Part shown: positions 37,163-47,761 of the stretch, piece after piece
Layout: each line of letters begins with the position of its first letter
Numbering within the stretch: position 1 is the stretch's first letter
NCBI GenBank assembly: GCA_951799445.1
Contig: OX637294.1
Span: forward strand, 19,617,452 to 19,681,451
Origin: Pseudisothecium myosuroides
Lineage: Eukaryota; Streptophyta; Bryopsida; Hypnales; Lembophyllaceae
Direction of reading: 5' to 3'
Length of the DNA: 64,000 nucleotides
Notes under the pieces: model-generated
The model's database searches: none
Seen by the model: only the letters and a program-made list of their open reading frames with translations
Told to the model about the DNA's origin: nothing
Translations under genes and position numbers: made by a program

Positions 37163-39270
37163 TCATGCTTTTTGGGTACACTGCGGCATAGCTCTTAGAT
37201 TCGTTAACCAGACTTCATCAGCCATTATTGCTTCCACGTCTTGGTTCCTGTGCCAGCTCCATAGTGCATGGGTAGCATTCACTATGCTGAGCTGTCCGAA
37301 TCCGAAGCTTGACTCCCGCTTGACTGACCAAGAGGGTTGTGGATTCTTCCAACTGAAGAAAGATGAACGATTAAGACGAGAAAAGAGAGCTTGGAGGTCT
37401 CAATATAGTCAAGTGATGAATAAGGCTGCAGAATGCACAGTAAAGAAAGAAAAATGCACACTCGTTAACAAGTACACTTGTGTCATTCAATGCACATTCA
37501 ATTGTGTCAGAGGCTTACTCTGTTGCAAGCCCCTCCCGGTTGCCGCCGTCGCCAATAGTGATATGCACGATGCCGCAGTCGTTCAACTTGTTTTGATATA
37601 CTCGAAGCTGTTCAAATTCGACCATAAGAACAATCAGTGACTGACAGGAAATTGAACTTATCGTCAAGAATCCTAGATCGCAATGTGGAGGAGAGAAACA
37701 AATATAGTCAATAATTGGTCAGAGTGGCTGAACCCTGCAGCACTGTCCAGATGTATAAGTGAATGACAGCATTTGCATTCGGAGTGTGGAATTTGTGTTG
37801 TTACCGAGCGTTCGTAGGCATGAACATGACCGGCAAACAAGATATCCACATTCTGTTGGTAGAGTAAGGTCTCCATGGCTGCCATCATGCCTACGCTCTC
37901 GCGCTCTCCTTGATGAGCAGTGTTGCTGTTATACCAGGGAGCGTGTAGCATAGCAATCAGCCATGGAGTCTTCGTCCTATCCACTTTTGCCAAATCTGCC
38001 TGAGAAACTAGACAGAGAAACACATTAGACATGCATGCCGCTAATTTTAGGACAGACTTCCAAAATGCGAAAAAGGATCAAATCGATTCAACACAAAAAA
38101 TTTATCCTTTGGATGGCAGGGCTGACACATGTAACAAACCCAACATACGCCTACAGTTTCGGACAGCGAAGGGTAGACGACCTGAAGCCATTTGTATTGA
38201 GCAGAGTTGCTGTCAAAACCCGTGTAGGAACCAAGCATCAGCACATGGACACCGGCAACTTCAAAAGAGTAGTATAGATTCGAAGTGGAGCCACTCTCGT
38301 TGTAGGGCATCTCCCACCGCGTGTTGTACGCGAGAAAGCTTTTCACGAGCAATGGAATCATCTCTTCTTCGTGATTTCCTTGTGTCACCATCCAGGGCTT
38401 GTAGTTGGCGTAAGGGGACATCATCTGGCCGAAACTGTCCCATCGGGACTGGACGTAATCTGCATATGAGAGATCGCCAGCAAACAGTAGGACGTCGTAG
38501 CCACGCGCTGACACATGCTGCAAGGTTGAAGCAGTCCAGTTTGTTTGCCCTAGATCACCTGTGCTCGAATTACCAAGCAAGCTTAGCGTTAATTTCCAAT
38601 CACTCGCCACTCCACAAGAAAGAAAGAGCAAAGTTCAATGAAAAAAACAAGAAGCGGAAGAAGAGTGTGCACCTACCGACCACAGCAAATTTAACTGGCA
38701 CAGAAGGTCCAGAATGAGGAGGCGTGGTGAAATTGAATTCTGGGCCGAATCCGCCGCACTGGTAGAAGTAGGTGGTGGAGTCGAGTAAGGGACCAAGCTT
38801 CACATGATGCATTTGGTCCGATCGGTAAGTGAGGAAGGTGTACTGCTTGGACACGCCTGTGGCTGTCTGCCACAGGTTGCCTGACTGAGTGCCATACTGC
38901 ACGGTTGCCGCCACAGTTTTGTCCGAAGTCATCCACGACACTTTCATGTAATTTGGCCCTGCCAATGACACATGTATCTGTGTGCTTTTGTTACTCTTGG
39001 CAAGACTCCATGAATATAGGATCCTCGCACTCATCAATCTACAACTTCAAGAATTTCAGAGAACATGGAATCGAGATTGAAAGGTAATAATACCTGGTCA
39101 GGATCAGTGGCGCTCTTCTTGGCAATAGAAATTTTCTGCTGAATGTTGGGCAAAGCAGAGCTGGGAGGACGCACGTAAGCAATATCGCTGCAGTGAATGC
39201 CCTCAACCACGACGGTCATGCAGCAAACTAGATAAAACGGGATCAAGATCGCCATTGCAAACTCTACCAT
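37163..39270 (-). CDS. Purple acid phosphatase, low-molecular-weight plant type
   Basis: Six exons, read downward: 39270-39094, 38977-38677, 38558-38182, 37999-37805, 37607-37519, 37352-37163. They give 442 aa, matching the roughly 430-aa PAP17/20-22 class. Residues about 1-24 form a hydrophobic signal peptide. About 60-155 is the fibronectin-like N-domain (IHVSLAG, MHHVKLGPL, TTYFYQCGG). The metallophosphatase domain holds all five metal-binding motifs: GDLG (D161), GDLSYADY (D188, Y191), GNHE (N221), LHAPWY (H304) and GHVHAYER (H343, H345). The C-terminal blocks CGIVHITIGDGGNREGLA and WSWHRNQD are also typical. It should be a secreted or vacuolar Fe(III)-metal phosphomonoesterase used in phosphate scavenging. 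Four introns are short (116-182 bp) and one is 197 bp. The donor after exon 3 (GTCGTC) is weak but frame and homology support it. A minisatellite lies just upstream of the start. Confidence 0.94.
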
Positions 39271-39360
39271 CTGCGAATGAATCCTTTGAGTAAAGATTGC
39301 GCTAGTTTAATTCTTGATCACGGCTTGGCTGAGAATGTGTTGAAATCGCTTTGAGCGTAG

Positions 39361-39610
39361 TAGATGACTCTACCGAGCACTCGAGCAGCATCCACAAGCC
39401 TTTCCAAGCTTTACAGAAGACTCAGTCGAACAGCATTTCGCAGCCCTTCTCAAGCTTTATAGAAAGTGATTCTATTGAACTAGAATTCAGAAGCCTTTCA
39501 AGATTTCAAGAAGGTGATCTATTAAACAAGAATTCACAAGCCTTTTCAAGCCTTATAAAAGATGACTCTATCGAAAAGCATTCACGAGCCTTTTCAAGCT
39601 CAATTTATAC
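39361..39610. repeat. Minisatellite upstream of the phosphatase gene
   Basis: Five tandem copies of a ~48-56-bp unit. The core is ATTCACAAGCCTTTTCAAGC followed by TTTATAGAAG and GACTCTATCGAA. Copies are moderately diverged. The array lies 90-340 bp upstream of the phosphatase start codon, inside its probable promoter. The frame across it at 39351-39668 is a product of the repeat. Confidence 0.8.
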
Positions 39611-40115
39611 CAGCAAACAATTCACGGCCTCTAGACTCTCATTTATGACTGAAACGGAACCAAACTAACCAGGCAGCTATGCAATTCGCTTTGGAAGCAA
39701 GCCTAGCTATCGGCAATTCTTAAGAATCGTAATAAAATGCGCGTCTCACTTTCTATCTCACGACGTTTCGAGACTTAAAAAGAAATGCATCAAACACGGG
39801 ACACTTAATCACGCAACGTCAGAGGTACGTTTCATGGTCGGAAGAAAGATGGCTTCACTATTCCAACTCCATATCTACACCCAAACCTCTCCTAAACTGG
39901 CCATCACTAATTTTAACATCCCCTGTTCTCTCACCAAACCCTACGGAACAGCTTAACCAATCTGTAGGCCATTATGAAAAAAGTTGCATACAGCTCCGAT
40001 AACAAGAATTCGATAACAAGAAGCTCCAATTGTGAAGGATTCCAACAAAAAGAAAATACACTTATCACTGCTTACAAGTATAAAAAGGGTTCAAGACATC
40101 ATTTTTGAATCCTAC

Positions 40116-40330
40116 AAACCTTAAAGTACTTTCTTTAACGTCACTTTTACATGCAGCAATTGATCGTGACAATATCACACATAATGATGCATTCCGGATG
40201 GACGCCAGCCAAAGCAGTGACATTAAAGAGAAACGTACAGGGACTTCTCACCAAATCCACGGCGAGAATGCTACGTCGATCGATTAACAAACACGCAAGG
40301 ACCCGGAATTGCGTCGGTCGGGACCACCGG
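40116..40330. repeat. Duplicated segment, copy 1 (pair with 44301-44512)
   Basis: From CTTAAAGTACTTTCTTT to TCGGGACCACCGGT this segment matches 44301-44512 in the same orientation at roughly 80-85 % by eye. Identical words include GACAATATCACACATAATGATG, split here only by small indels, and GACTAACAAACACGCAA-type text. The copies are about 4.2 kb apart. I cannot assign it to a known element. Confidence 0.8.
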
Positions 40331-41258
40331 TTAAGCATCATTCCAAGGAATGTACCATACATGCGCCGTGTACAATAATCATCTTCATCACCACGACACA
40401 ACGAGTGCCGTCTATCGTCTTTCTTAGTCTTTTTTATCAGTAAAGTTTTCACCCTCGAAGGGTTTCTCCTCCTTCTTAGTCCACGCACCAGCTGCTGCAC
40501 CGTAGATCGGACAACGAACTGCAATCGAAAGCTAAGCACCACAGACTGCAAAAGGTTACGATACGCATCATTCCAAGAGCACCTCCAGCATATCCTTACT
40601 AAGTTAACACCTCCGCCAGCTACCTCAAATTTTTCAAAAGCTGTACTCATCCTGCCTGGCGCTGTCATGTCAACAGTGACTCTCCTGTCTCTAATTGCCT
40701 ATCAAATTCACACAGCGATGATGGCGACGTGCGCTCAGTTTCAGGGCGGCGAAATTAATTAAGAGCATGCAAGTCATGGAAATTAAAAAATTAAAAAAGA
40801 GCGACAGCGATCGGGGTTTTGCGTCAAAGTACTGTACAATTTCTCTGTGCTGCGAAATTTCGAGCTGCAGAGATGACTGTCAAACTCCTGCTTGAATGTC
40901 TTCGTCAATCCCTCTTCAATTCATAGTTCAAGTACTGTAGAGAGGGTCCTTCAATCTGCGGGAATACAGTTGCGGGGCGTTGCTGGAGTTGCGATTCTGT
41001 ACCGTGCCCGCAACCGAGTCACCTCGTTTCTTCAGTTGTGGCAAGAAACTCAAATACTTGGATGCTGTGACCTTAGAATGACTGTCGGCACATCTTTGTT
41101 CAAATAATTTTTTTTTGAAAGAAGGTCTGCATGTTTGTTCAAATAATTATTTTTTTGAGAGAAGTAAGGTTCACATCTTTGTCCAAGTAATTATTTTTCT
41201 TGAGAGAAGAGTAACTGAGGTCCAGCAGATGCATAAGATTTTTTTTTTTTTTTTTTAA

Positions 41259-41896
41259 ACCCCTAAATGCCCGAGGCACCAAATTCTGGTGTCGGCAATA
41301 CTTTGAAGTTAAATAAAACCTAACCAAGTTGCTATTTTCAGTAGTTTATATTTTTGTAAAATTCTTTTTGAAGTCTAGCTTTAGCTTCAAAAGTCCGATT
41401 TTGAAAATGATGGATTATAATTTTTCTATTCAAGATTTTGTGCAAGGGTACCCATTGCAATCTTGACTTTCCGTAGTGTTGAGGGCTCTTGGAAGTGAGC
41501 CTCAAATACACTAGATCTTGGAGAAAAAATCACATTAGAAATTCATTTAAAAAAATTGTAGAGTAGATTTTGAGAAGCCATAAATTGATTGGAATTATGC
41601 ATGTCATGCCCTTTAACCTCATACTTTTTTGGTGACCAACTTTTTAGATTTGACATGTGAAAAAAGGATTGAAAGAATTTCTTAATTTTAACACCCTCAT
41701 GTTCAAACATTATAATCTTTCAATTCATAAGTGATATTGTTGTGTTTTCTTTTCCTATGTGATCTTTAACATGTCTAGTTTGAATTTGTACGGTTACAAT
41801 TTAAAAAAAATTAATACAACTTATCAAAATGTTGTCTTTTTGTTCAATTTAGAGCAAATTTCAGGAAGCTCAAAACAGGCCTTGGGCATTTAGGGG
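41259..41896. mobile_element. TTAA-flanked element, CCCCTAAA family, copy 1
   Basis: The left end ACCCCTAAATGCCCGAGGC and the right end in reverse complement, CCCCTAAATGCCCAAGGCC, form a near-perfect inverted repeat. Each is bordered by TTAA (41255-41258, 41897-41900). The 638-bp AT-rich interior has no transposase-like frame. It is related by its ends to 46399-47299 and 57456-58025. Confidence 0.82.
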
Positions 41897-41936
41897 TTAA
41901 AACAAACGGACGATTTCCATTGATAAGGGAAACAGT

Positions 41937-42351
41937 AAGGTAGGAGGTTCAGAAATGGAGCATCTAAGGGCTAGTCCCCCTTTTTCATGTATTTCCTTGG
42001 ACGGGAATATTTTTAGCTCATTTTTCAAACGTAGAGAAATTGATGAGGAATCTAACCCAAATGGTTTCGTATTTTTCTGAGCATTTTTGAATTACTTATG
42101 AATTTTCAAACGAGTTGGGTCATAGGTCCCTATTTGTGACCCTAGGCCTTTCATAAACGTCGGTTCACTTGCAATTCTAAATAAAAATGGGGAAAGCAAA
42201 GAGAATGATTGGCTCTTGCAATTAATAAGTCTTTTTTCCTTGATTCATTCAATGACTATACTAGTCAATTTTAGAACCAATTCATCTCCATTTCACAGCC
42301 ATTTATAGGGTCCATTCTTAGTGCCCGCTTTGTTTTACAGCCTCCTACCTT
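41937..42351. mobile_element. TA-flanked MITE with AGGTAGGAGG ends
   Basis: AGTAAGGTAGGAGG at 41934-41947 is exactly inverted at 42341-42354, so TA plus AGGTAGGAGG is the likely boundary. The interior text TCTAACCCAAATGGTTTC and TTATGAATTTTCAAA resembles the element at 4613-4915, indicating one family. Noncoding, 415 bp, beginning about 40 bp after the TTAA element to its left. Confidence 0.65.
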
Positions 42352-42356
42352 ACTAA

Positions 42357-43250
42357 GCAAAACCGAACAGAGAGAGCAGACCATAAGATTTTTTTGTTCG
42401 CCATACAACTTACACTAATATCATTAAATTGGATACTTTTTTTTGTTGAAATTGCAAAGCTTTTGCACTCAATCATGGTTCTCCAAACCATGATTGGGTG
42501 AGAACCTGGAACTCGGTAATAAGTTCTGCCAATTAAAGCCCCAAAATAGTCCCTAATATTTGACACTCAGGGCTTTAGTTTGTTTTTGAGGATTCAAATT
42601 ATTTCATTAACATTTTCTACATTTCTAATATGCCATATTCTAATTTCTGAAAATTTAATTACATGACATATATAATTATATTTTGAATTACTTTTTAACA
42701 AATCTAACTTGAGTGTAGGGTAGATTATAACACTATTTTGTATAGACATGCCATGAGTCCACTTGGAAGTTAATGGTTAAATCATTTTTTTGACTTTTTG
42801 AATAATTTTATTTATATCTTAGTGCAAATATAATATTTATCTCAATTCATCAAACTAAGCATAAAGTAAGTTATTTTTCTAAAGATTCAAACAATTCTTT
42901 ATATAATTGAAATTTTTTGTAGGCAAAACATCACCTCAACATATAAAGGTCCTTACATCCAAAACTAGATTAACCTAAGTCAAAACTGATTGTAAACTTC
43001 AAAAAATTATTTTTGGTATTTGTTTTAAAGTAAGAAAATGAAATATGACAAATCTTATTTCTATTCCATTTAAAAAATTCAAAAATTCAAAAATTCAATA
43101 CACAATTTGATTTATAATTACATTTTATGCTATATGGTTTTTCCACCCAAATTGGTGAAAATTCCAAGATCTAAGGAAATATATTTTTTACATATGAAAA
43201 ATATTATAATTTTATCAATCAATCAAATAAAGGCTAAATGTAGCATTATA
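42357..43250. other. AT-rich gene-free stretch
   Basis: No supported gene or defined repeat beyond A/T-rich low-complexity sequence. Confidence 0.5.
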
Positions 43251-43425
43251 CAGTAGAACCTTTCTAAGATGATTGGTCCCGGACCGGTTTGACAAATTGG
43301 TTTATAGAGGTTTATTGACTTAGAGAGGGTCATTTTTAGTCACAGCCTTTGTTATGTGGCCCAGTCCGGGACTGGTCGGACATGATTGGTATACAGAGGT
43401 TTATCAACTTAGAGAGGTTCTACTG
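43251..43425. mobile_element. Emigrant/pogo-like MITE with CAGTAGAACC ends
   Basis: The ends CAGTAGAACCTTTCTAAG and, in reverse complement, CAGTAGAACCTCTCTAAG are inverted repeats bordered by TA (43249-43250, 43426-43427). CAGTA(A/G)AACCTCTATAA-like ends with TA duplication typify Emigrant and pogo-type MITEs in plants. The 175-bp interior contains two diverged copies of a unit reading GG(A)CCGG/CCGGGAC then TGGT(T)TATAGAGGTTTAT. Noncoding. Confidence 0.85.
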
Positions 43426-43834
43426 TAGTGCTAACTGGACTTGAAGATCTTTGTAAGAAAGATTTAGGTATAAAAATAATTACTTGAGAAATTTCACATT
43501 ATTATTTATTGATACTTGCACCACTTCAAGAAATTTCAAATTATTTTGATTGTTTTGATTGATTTAAATTCACTTTTTGCTATAAAATAATACCAATAAT
43601 CATTTTGAATTGTCTAATAAAGGTTTTCATTCTTAAAAATAGCATAGTCTCTTGTATAAAAAAATAGATGGAAATTCACTGAAATTTTCAGCCTCTCCCT
43701 TTGCGCCACGACTTTCATCTCCGCAGCCGGCATCGCCAGGCGCTGCATGTGCAAGGCAGCGCATCCCTATACACTTCGAAAATTGCACTTCCCGCCTCTC
43801 TATCTCAAACCCTAAGTGTGCATTGGAGATCCTC

Positions 43835-44085
43835 TGTTTCTAACTTAGATACCTGCTTCTACGATTACGGAGCAGCCGATTGATTCGCCCCTTTGCATTG
43901 CATCCTTTGTTTTTTACTTCAAGTGCGTTGTAGTAGAGATAGAAACGAGAAGTTCACAATGGTGTTTAGATTTCGCCATCATCTGGTATAGTTTTTCACT
44001 GGTGACATCTTCCTATCGCCATTGCCTCATTTCTAACATTGCTTATCGTTTTGTGTTTCTAACTTAGATACCTGCTTCTACGATT
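43835..44085. repeat. 33-bp exact direct repeat
   Basis: TGTTTCTAACTTAGATACCTGC continues to CTACGATTA identically at 43835-43867 and 44053-44085, with 185 bp between. This indicates a recent local duplication or copy of an insertion footprint. Neither copy is in a recognised gene. Confidence 0.85.
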
Positions 44086-44300
44086 ATTTGTCCAATTTCA
44101 TCGCTCATTTTGTTTTGTGTTTTGTTTTTCAGAGGCAGTAGAGGAATATTTCTTTGCATTCCCTGTTGTAGGCGCTAGAATTCAGGTATATTTTTTTCAA
44201 TTCCCCTACTCTAGGCGCTAGACTCAAATGGTAACTGATTCTACACTAAACTCATTGATTCCTATGCTGCACTACTTAAACTAATGAGAATGAAAACTAC

Positions 44301-44512
44301 AAACTTTAAAGTACTTTCTTTTACATGCAACAATTGATTGTGACAATATCACACATAATGATGTGCATTCCGGATGCCGGTCAAAGCCGTGACATTAAAG
44401 AGAGAAAAATATAGGGACTTCTTACCAAACACACGACGGGAATGCTTTATCAATTGACTAACAAACACGCAACCAATCGGACTTGTGTTGGTCGGGACCA
44501 CCGGTGCAGCCT
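44301..44512. repeat. Duplicated segment, copy 2 (pair with 40116-40330)
   Basis: Direct-orientation partner of 40116-40330, with several small indels. Both start after AAACCTTAAAG or AAACTTTAAAG and end near GACCACCGGT. The flanks are unrelated, which favours a dispersed repeat over a simple tandem duplication of the region. Confidence 0.8.
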
Positions 44513-45208
44513 TTAAGTACCTTCTTAATGATTGAAAAAAAATTCCTAAATTTTAATTTATTTAAATTATTAGAGCAAATATCTACTATTTATTGTAGGG
44601 CGTGGATGGGTTGCTTGTAGAAGAAGCAAAAACAAAGAAAGACATTTGGTGCTAATAGAAAGAAGTACAATTGCAACTAGTGTCATGTACTTTAAGGTAC
44701 TTATATTATTCGTCCGCTCTGTCCAATATGTCTGCCCGTCCGAAACATCTAGTAATCCTAACTTGCTCGATGTAAGACAACCGTCCTCCACTTTCCATCC
44801 GGTAAACGGTACTCTGTGTAATCCACTCTCCTAACACCTTCCAATTTCCTGCCATCCATATCCTTTGTCGCAACAACTCCAATTGTCCCCCCTTCAATGT
44901 CAAATTGTCAACCCCGGCACCCGAGAACCTCCAGTACCCCCACTACGCCAAATTCCACCAATGTACAACATTTGGAATTTCATGTCATAATTCCAACAAA
45001 TTCGTTTGTATTTTTTGTGCTCCGCCTCCATCTAGTAGTGCAGACAATCTTCAGATGGCAGGGCTTTCCTTGGAGGATCCTTTGGATGATGGAAGACCCA
45101 TGTTGCGAATGGAGCCTCTGCATGCATTTTCCAACATCTTTTACTTGAACATCCTCACCCACTTAGGGTGAGAATTGTTCATGTGTCTAGCTTCTTAGGT
45201 TTGCAGGA

Positions 45209-45941
45209 AGGTGAATGCAAGAAACACTTGTACTATTTTGCATCACACCTTGCATTTTGATTAGATTTTTGGCCATAACTTTTGCGTTCTGGCTCCAAAT
45301 GACTCAAGCTTTATAGGTAAGGTACTCATGAATATTATACACCTTGCATAATTTTTTTGTAATTTTCAAAAATAGTTTACTATCCAAAAATAGCCGCCAA
45401 TTATATGTCACACTTGCCAATTTAGAAGTTTTTAGTACTATTTAGTACCCCAAAAAATGAATTTCGAGCTGAAATTTGGAGGGCATGTTCTTCTAATAGA
45501 CTTGTAGCTATGCAAGGAAGGAATTGTAAAATTAATTAATTGTATGTGGTGTGGAAGTCCACAAAGTGCTCTTCTTTCTGCTTACATTTTGAAACATATA
45601 AAATATTATTTTGGAGTTTTTTTGGGTGAATGACCATCTCCATAGAATTCTTACGAATGGCCAATTTTTATTTTATGTATTTATTTTTGTTTCCTATTTT
45701 TAACTAATTTATACATCAAGATATCCATTTTATTGAGATTTGGCACTTTTTTAGTTCTCTAGCTTAAAGAATTTTATTATGCATTTTTTTTGGTGGTTAC
45801 CTTCATCTTAAAGGTGTATACGTTATCCATATTTTTTTTGTTTTTTAAAAATTGTTTTTCTAATTTTATAGTACTCCAGAAGAAAAATGATGAGTACTGT
45901 AAAAACGCAACAAAATTGGCAGGTGTTTCTTGCATTCACCC
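45209..45941. mobile_element. 4-bp-TSD element, TGCAAGAAACACTTG family, copy 3
   Basis: Left AGGTGAATGCAAGAAACACT, right inverse GGTGTTTCTTGCATTCACCC. The interior aligns with copy 2 throughout (733 versus 740 bp). The flanking 4 bp are AGGA and AGCA, an imperfect duplication. It sits between two moderately GC-rich stretches that may once have been joined. Confidence 0.85.
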
Positions 45942-46398
45942 AGCATCAGATTCTACTTGTACCCCCTATCCTTCCTGTGGCCATTGCGGAACAAGAATTG
46001 GACAATATCCCACTTGTCTACCTACCTTCAAAAGGTCTGATAGTTACAAGTTCCCGCCTCTGCATTGAAGATACTTTATGTTTGACTCAAACCCTAATTA
46101 CATTGCAGAGTGCAGCAGAGGATTGAAGTGTGGACCAAAAGTAGTTCAGGTATTTTCTCTGGAGTGTAAAACCTATCATACTGTAGCAAATTGTTTCCTA
46201 CTATATCATAGTGCACCGTTCTTTATTTTGGTGACATTATTAACCAATTCTACATACGTTTCTTTTGATACGGCCCTACCTAGCATTAAGCAAGTGGGGG
46301 TTTTAAAGATAAAAATGTGACCAGGTTGGCAGAGTGCACAAGAATAGGACTCCGGAAATTGCGGACATCCTAACGTAGGTATGGCAGGAAGTTTTTAA
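45942..46398 (+). other. Stretch with weak pre-SET-like coding remnant
   Basis: Two frames have tentative likeness to the pre-SET region of SUV39/SUVR-type histone methyltransferases: PVAIAEQELDNIPLVYLP (from about 45975) and YIAECSRGLKCGPKVVQ followed by a GTATTT donor at about 46150. The zinc-binding cysteines are incomplete and the frames differ. I treat it as a possible degenerate fragment only. Confidence 0.2.
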
Positions 46399-47299
46399 CC
46401 CCTAAAGGACCGTTGTCCCTTCGGGGGACAAATGCGTTTTTGGGCAGGTACCTACGGGCTGAAATTTTGTCATGATTTTTTTAAACTTTTTTTGGAGATA
46501 GAAAAACTGATAAGCTTTGTGGGAATATAATTTTTTTCACAATCGGTGCCCGGGAAAAAAAGTTATGACCATATAAGCTCAAAACATGGGACGGCGGGCA
46601 GTCCGGGCAGCAAAAAAAAATGGACAAAAATTTGAATTTTTTTTTTAATATTTTTTTTCTCATAGATTCATTTCATTTGGATATGTTACGAGAAAGTTAT
46701 GGACATTCTTGTTTTTCGGGCAGTTAGAGCATCTTCTTGAAAAAAATAACTTGAAGGATGCATTTCGGAATGAAATTTTTCAAATTTTTCAATTTTTTTT
46801 TTTTTTCATGGTCTGATTTACTTGTTAGAACAATCTCACCATTGGGATTAGTGTATTTTAATTCCATCTAAAATATATGAATATTTTAGATTTTCCTTCT
46901 ATCTTGTACCTACTTCTACTTAACAATTTTTTTAAGAATGATAATTAAGTTTTTTTGAATTTTTTTTTTTTCCTGGACTCTCAACTCAATTCTCCACTAT
47001 AAAGATTTAAAGCTCAAAACGCTATAGTGCAAAAATTTAAGTTAAAAATGTTTAAAGTCAAAAAATCTGGTCCCGCAATGTGCTGAAAAACTTGTTTTTT
47101 CCACTTTAAACGCAGATATCTTGCAATCTGTGCGGTCAAAAATTCTGAAATTTTTTCCACACACTCTCGTACTAGTTAGGTGTAAGATCCTACGGTTAGA
47201 TGTGGAAAAAGAACAATTTTCAATTTTTTTTACTCTTTGCTATAGATATGGCAGTTTTGAGTGATTTTTGGCAGAAAAAAGGCCTTGGTCCTTTAGGGG
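46399..47299. mobile_element. TTAA-flanked element, CCCCTAAA family, copy 2
   Basis: CCCCTAAAGGACC at the left is exactly inverted at the right end (GGTCCTTTAGGGG). TTAA borders both sides (46395-46398, 47300-47303). The 901-bp AT-rich interior includes GTTATGACC, CAATCTGTGCGG and CTTGTACCTACTTC text that recurs in eroded form near 26150-26750 and 5530-5700. No transposase is visible. Confidence 0.85.
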
Positions 47300-47374
47300 T
47301 TAACAACAAATTCGTGTTGCTATTCAGACATGTCCTTGTTGAGCACTAAAATTTTGGGCCATGACCGGTGGAGG

Positions 47375-47590
47375 AACTTATATGACAACAGTCAGTCACA
47401 CCTGATTTGAAGTGTTACATTTAGGACTTGGATTGGCCCCCTGTTGCAAGTTGATGTTGTTGGATGTGCCATATAGAGGAACAGAGGAAATTTTATGACA
47501 ACGGTTAGTCACATTTGATTTGAGGTGTTATATTTAGGACTTGGAGTGGGCCTCTTGTTGCAAGTTGATGTTGCTGGACGTGCCATTTCT
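47375..47590. repeat. Two tandem copies of a ~117-bp unit
   Basis: The text from TATGACAACAGTCAGTCACA to GATGTGCCAT at 47378-47473 is repeated at 47495-47589, including GTTGCAAGTTGATGTTG in both. The copies are about 88 % alike by eye. No coding role is apparent. Confidence 0.8.
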
Positions 47591-47761
47591 TCCTTGAGCT
47601 TTGGGTGTGGCATTGCTCGTCTCTCTAATATCATGTTTGTGCTTCCATGTCATAGTTTTTGTGGTCTAATTTCAACGGTAGTAGGTGCGCAATCAAGTAG
47701 GTTTCCGTAGCGATTTCTTTGGGCGAGGGAGTTGGTGGAGAACATCACAAAGTTCCTCTGT

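Larger units (their letters stand above)
39271..41258. other. Region upstream of the phosphatase gene
   Basis: Contains the minisatellite at 39361-39610, the duplicated block at 40116-40330, and one speculative small gene at 40424-40668 (minus; see findings). 40680-41100 is moderately GC-balanced with no supported coding frame. 41100-41200 has three copies of a TTCAAATAATT(A)TTTTTTTGA(A)AGAAG-like unit. Confidence 0.5.
43426..45208. other. Region with repeats and no firm gene
   Basis: 43690-44160 is GC-richer than its surroundings. It contains the 33-bp exact direct repeat at 43835 and 44053 and the word AGGCGCTAGA twice (near 44171 and 44213). 44301-44512 is the second copy of the 40116 duplication. 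44640-45170 has a few 60-90-codon frames on both strands but no domain I can name. Confidence 0.45.

Noticed and set aside
38031..38717. + strand frame of 228 codons, and one of 171 codons at 37125-37640
   Set aside because: Antisense to purple acid phosphatase exons carrying conserved metal-binding motifs; no domain is visible in the + frames.
40147..40668. 173-codon minus-strand frame taken as a single-exon gene
   Set aside because: Its second half lies in the dispersed duplicate at 40116-40330, and it has no recognisable domain. A short spliced reading of the first half is more plausible but unproven.
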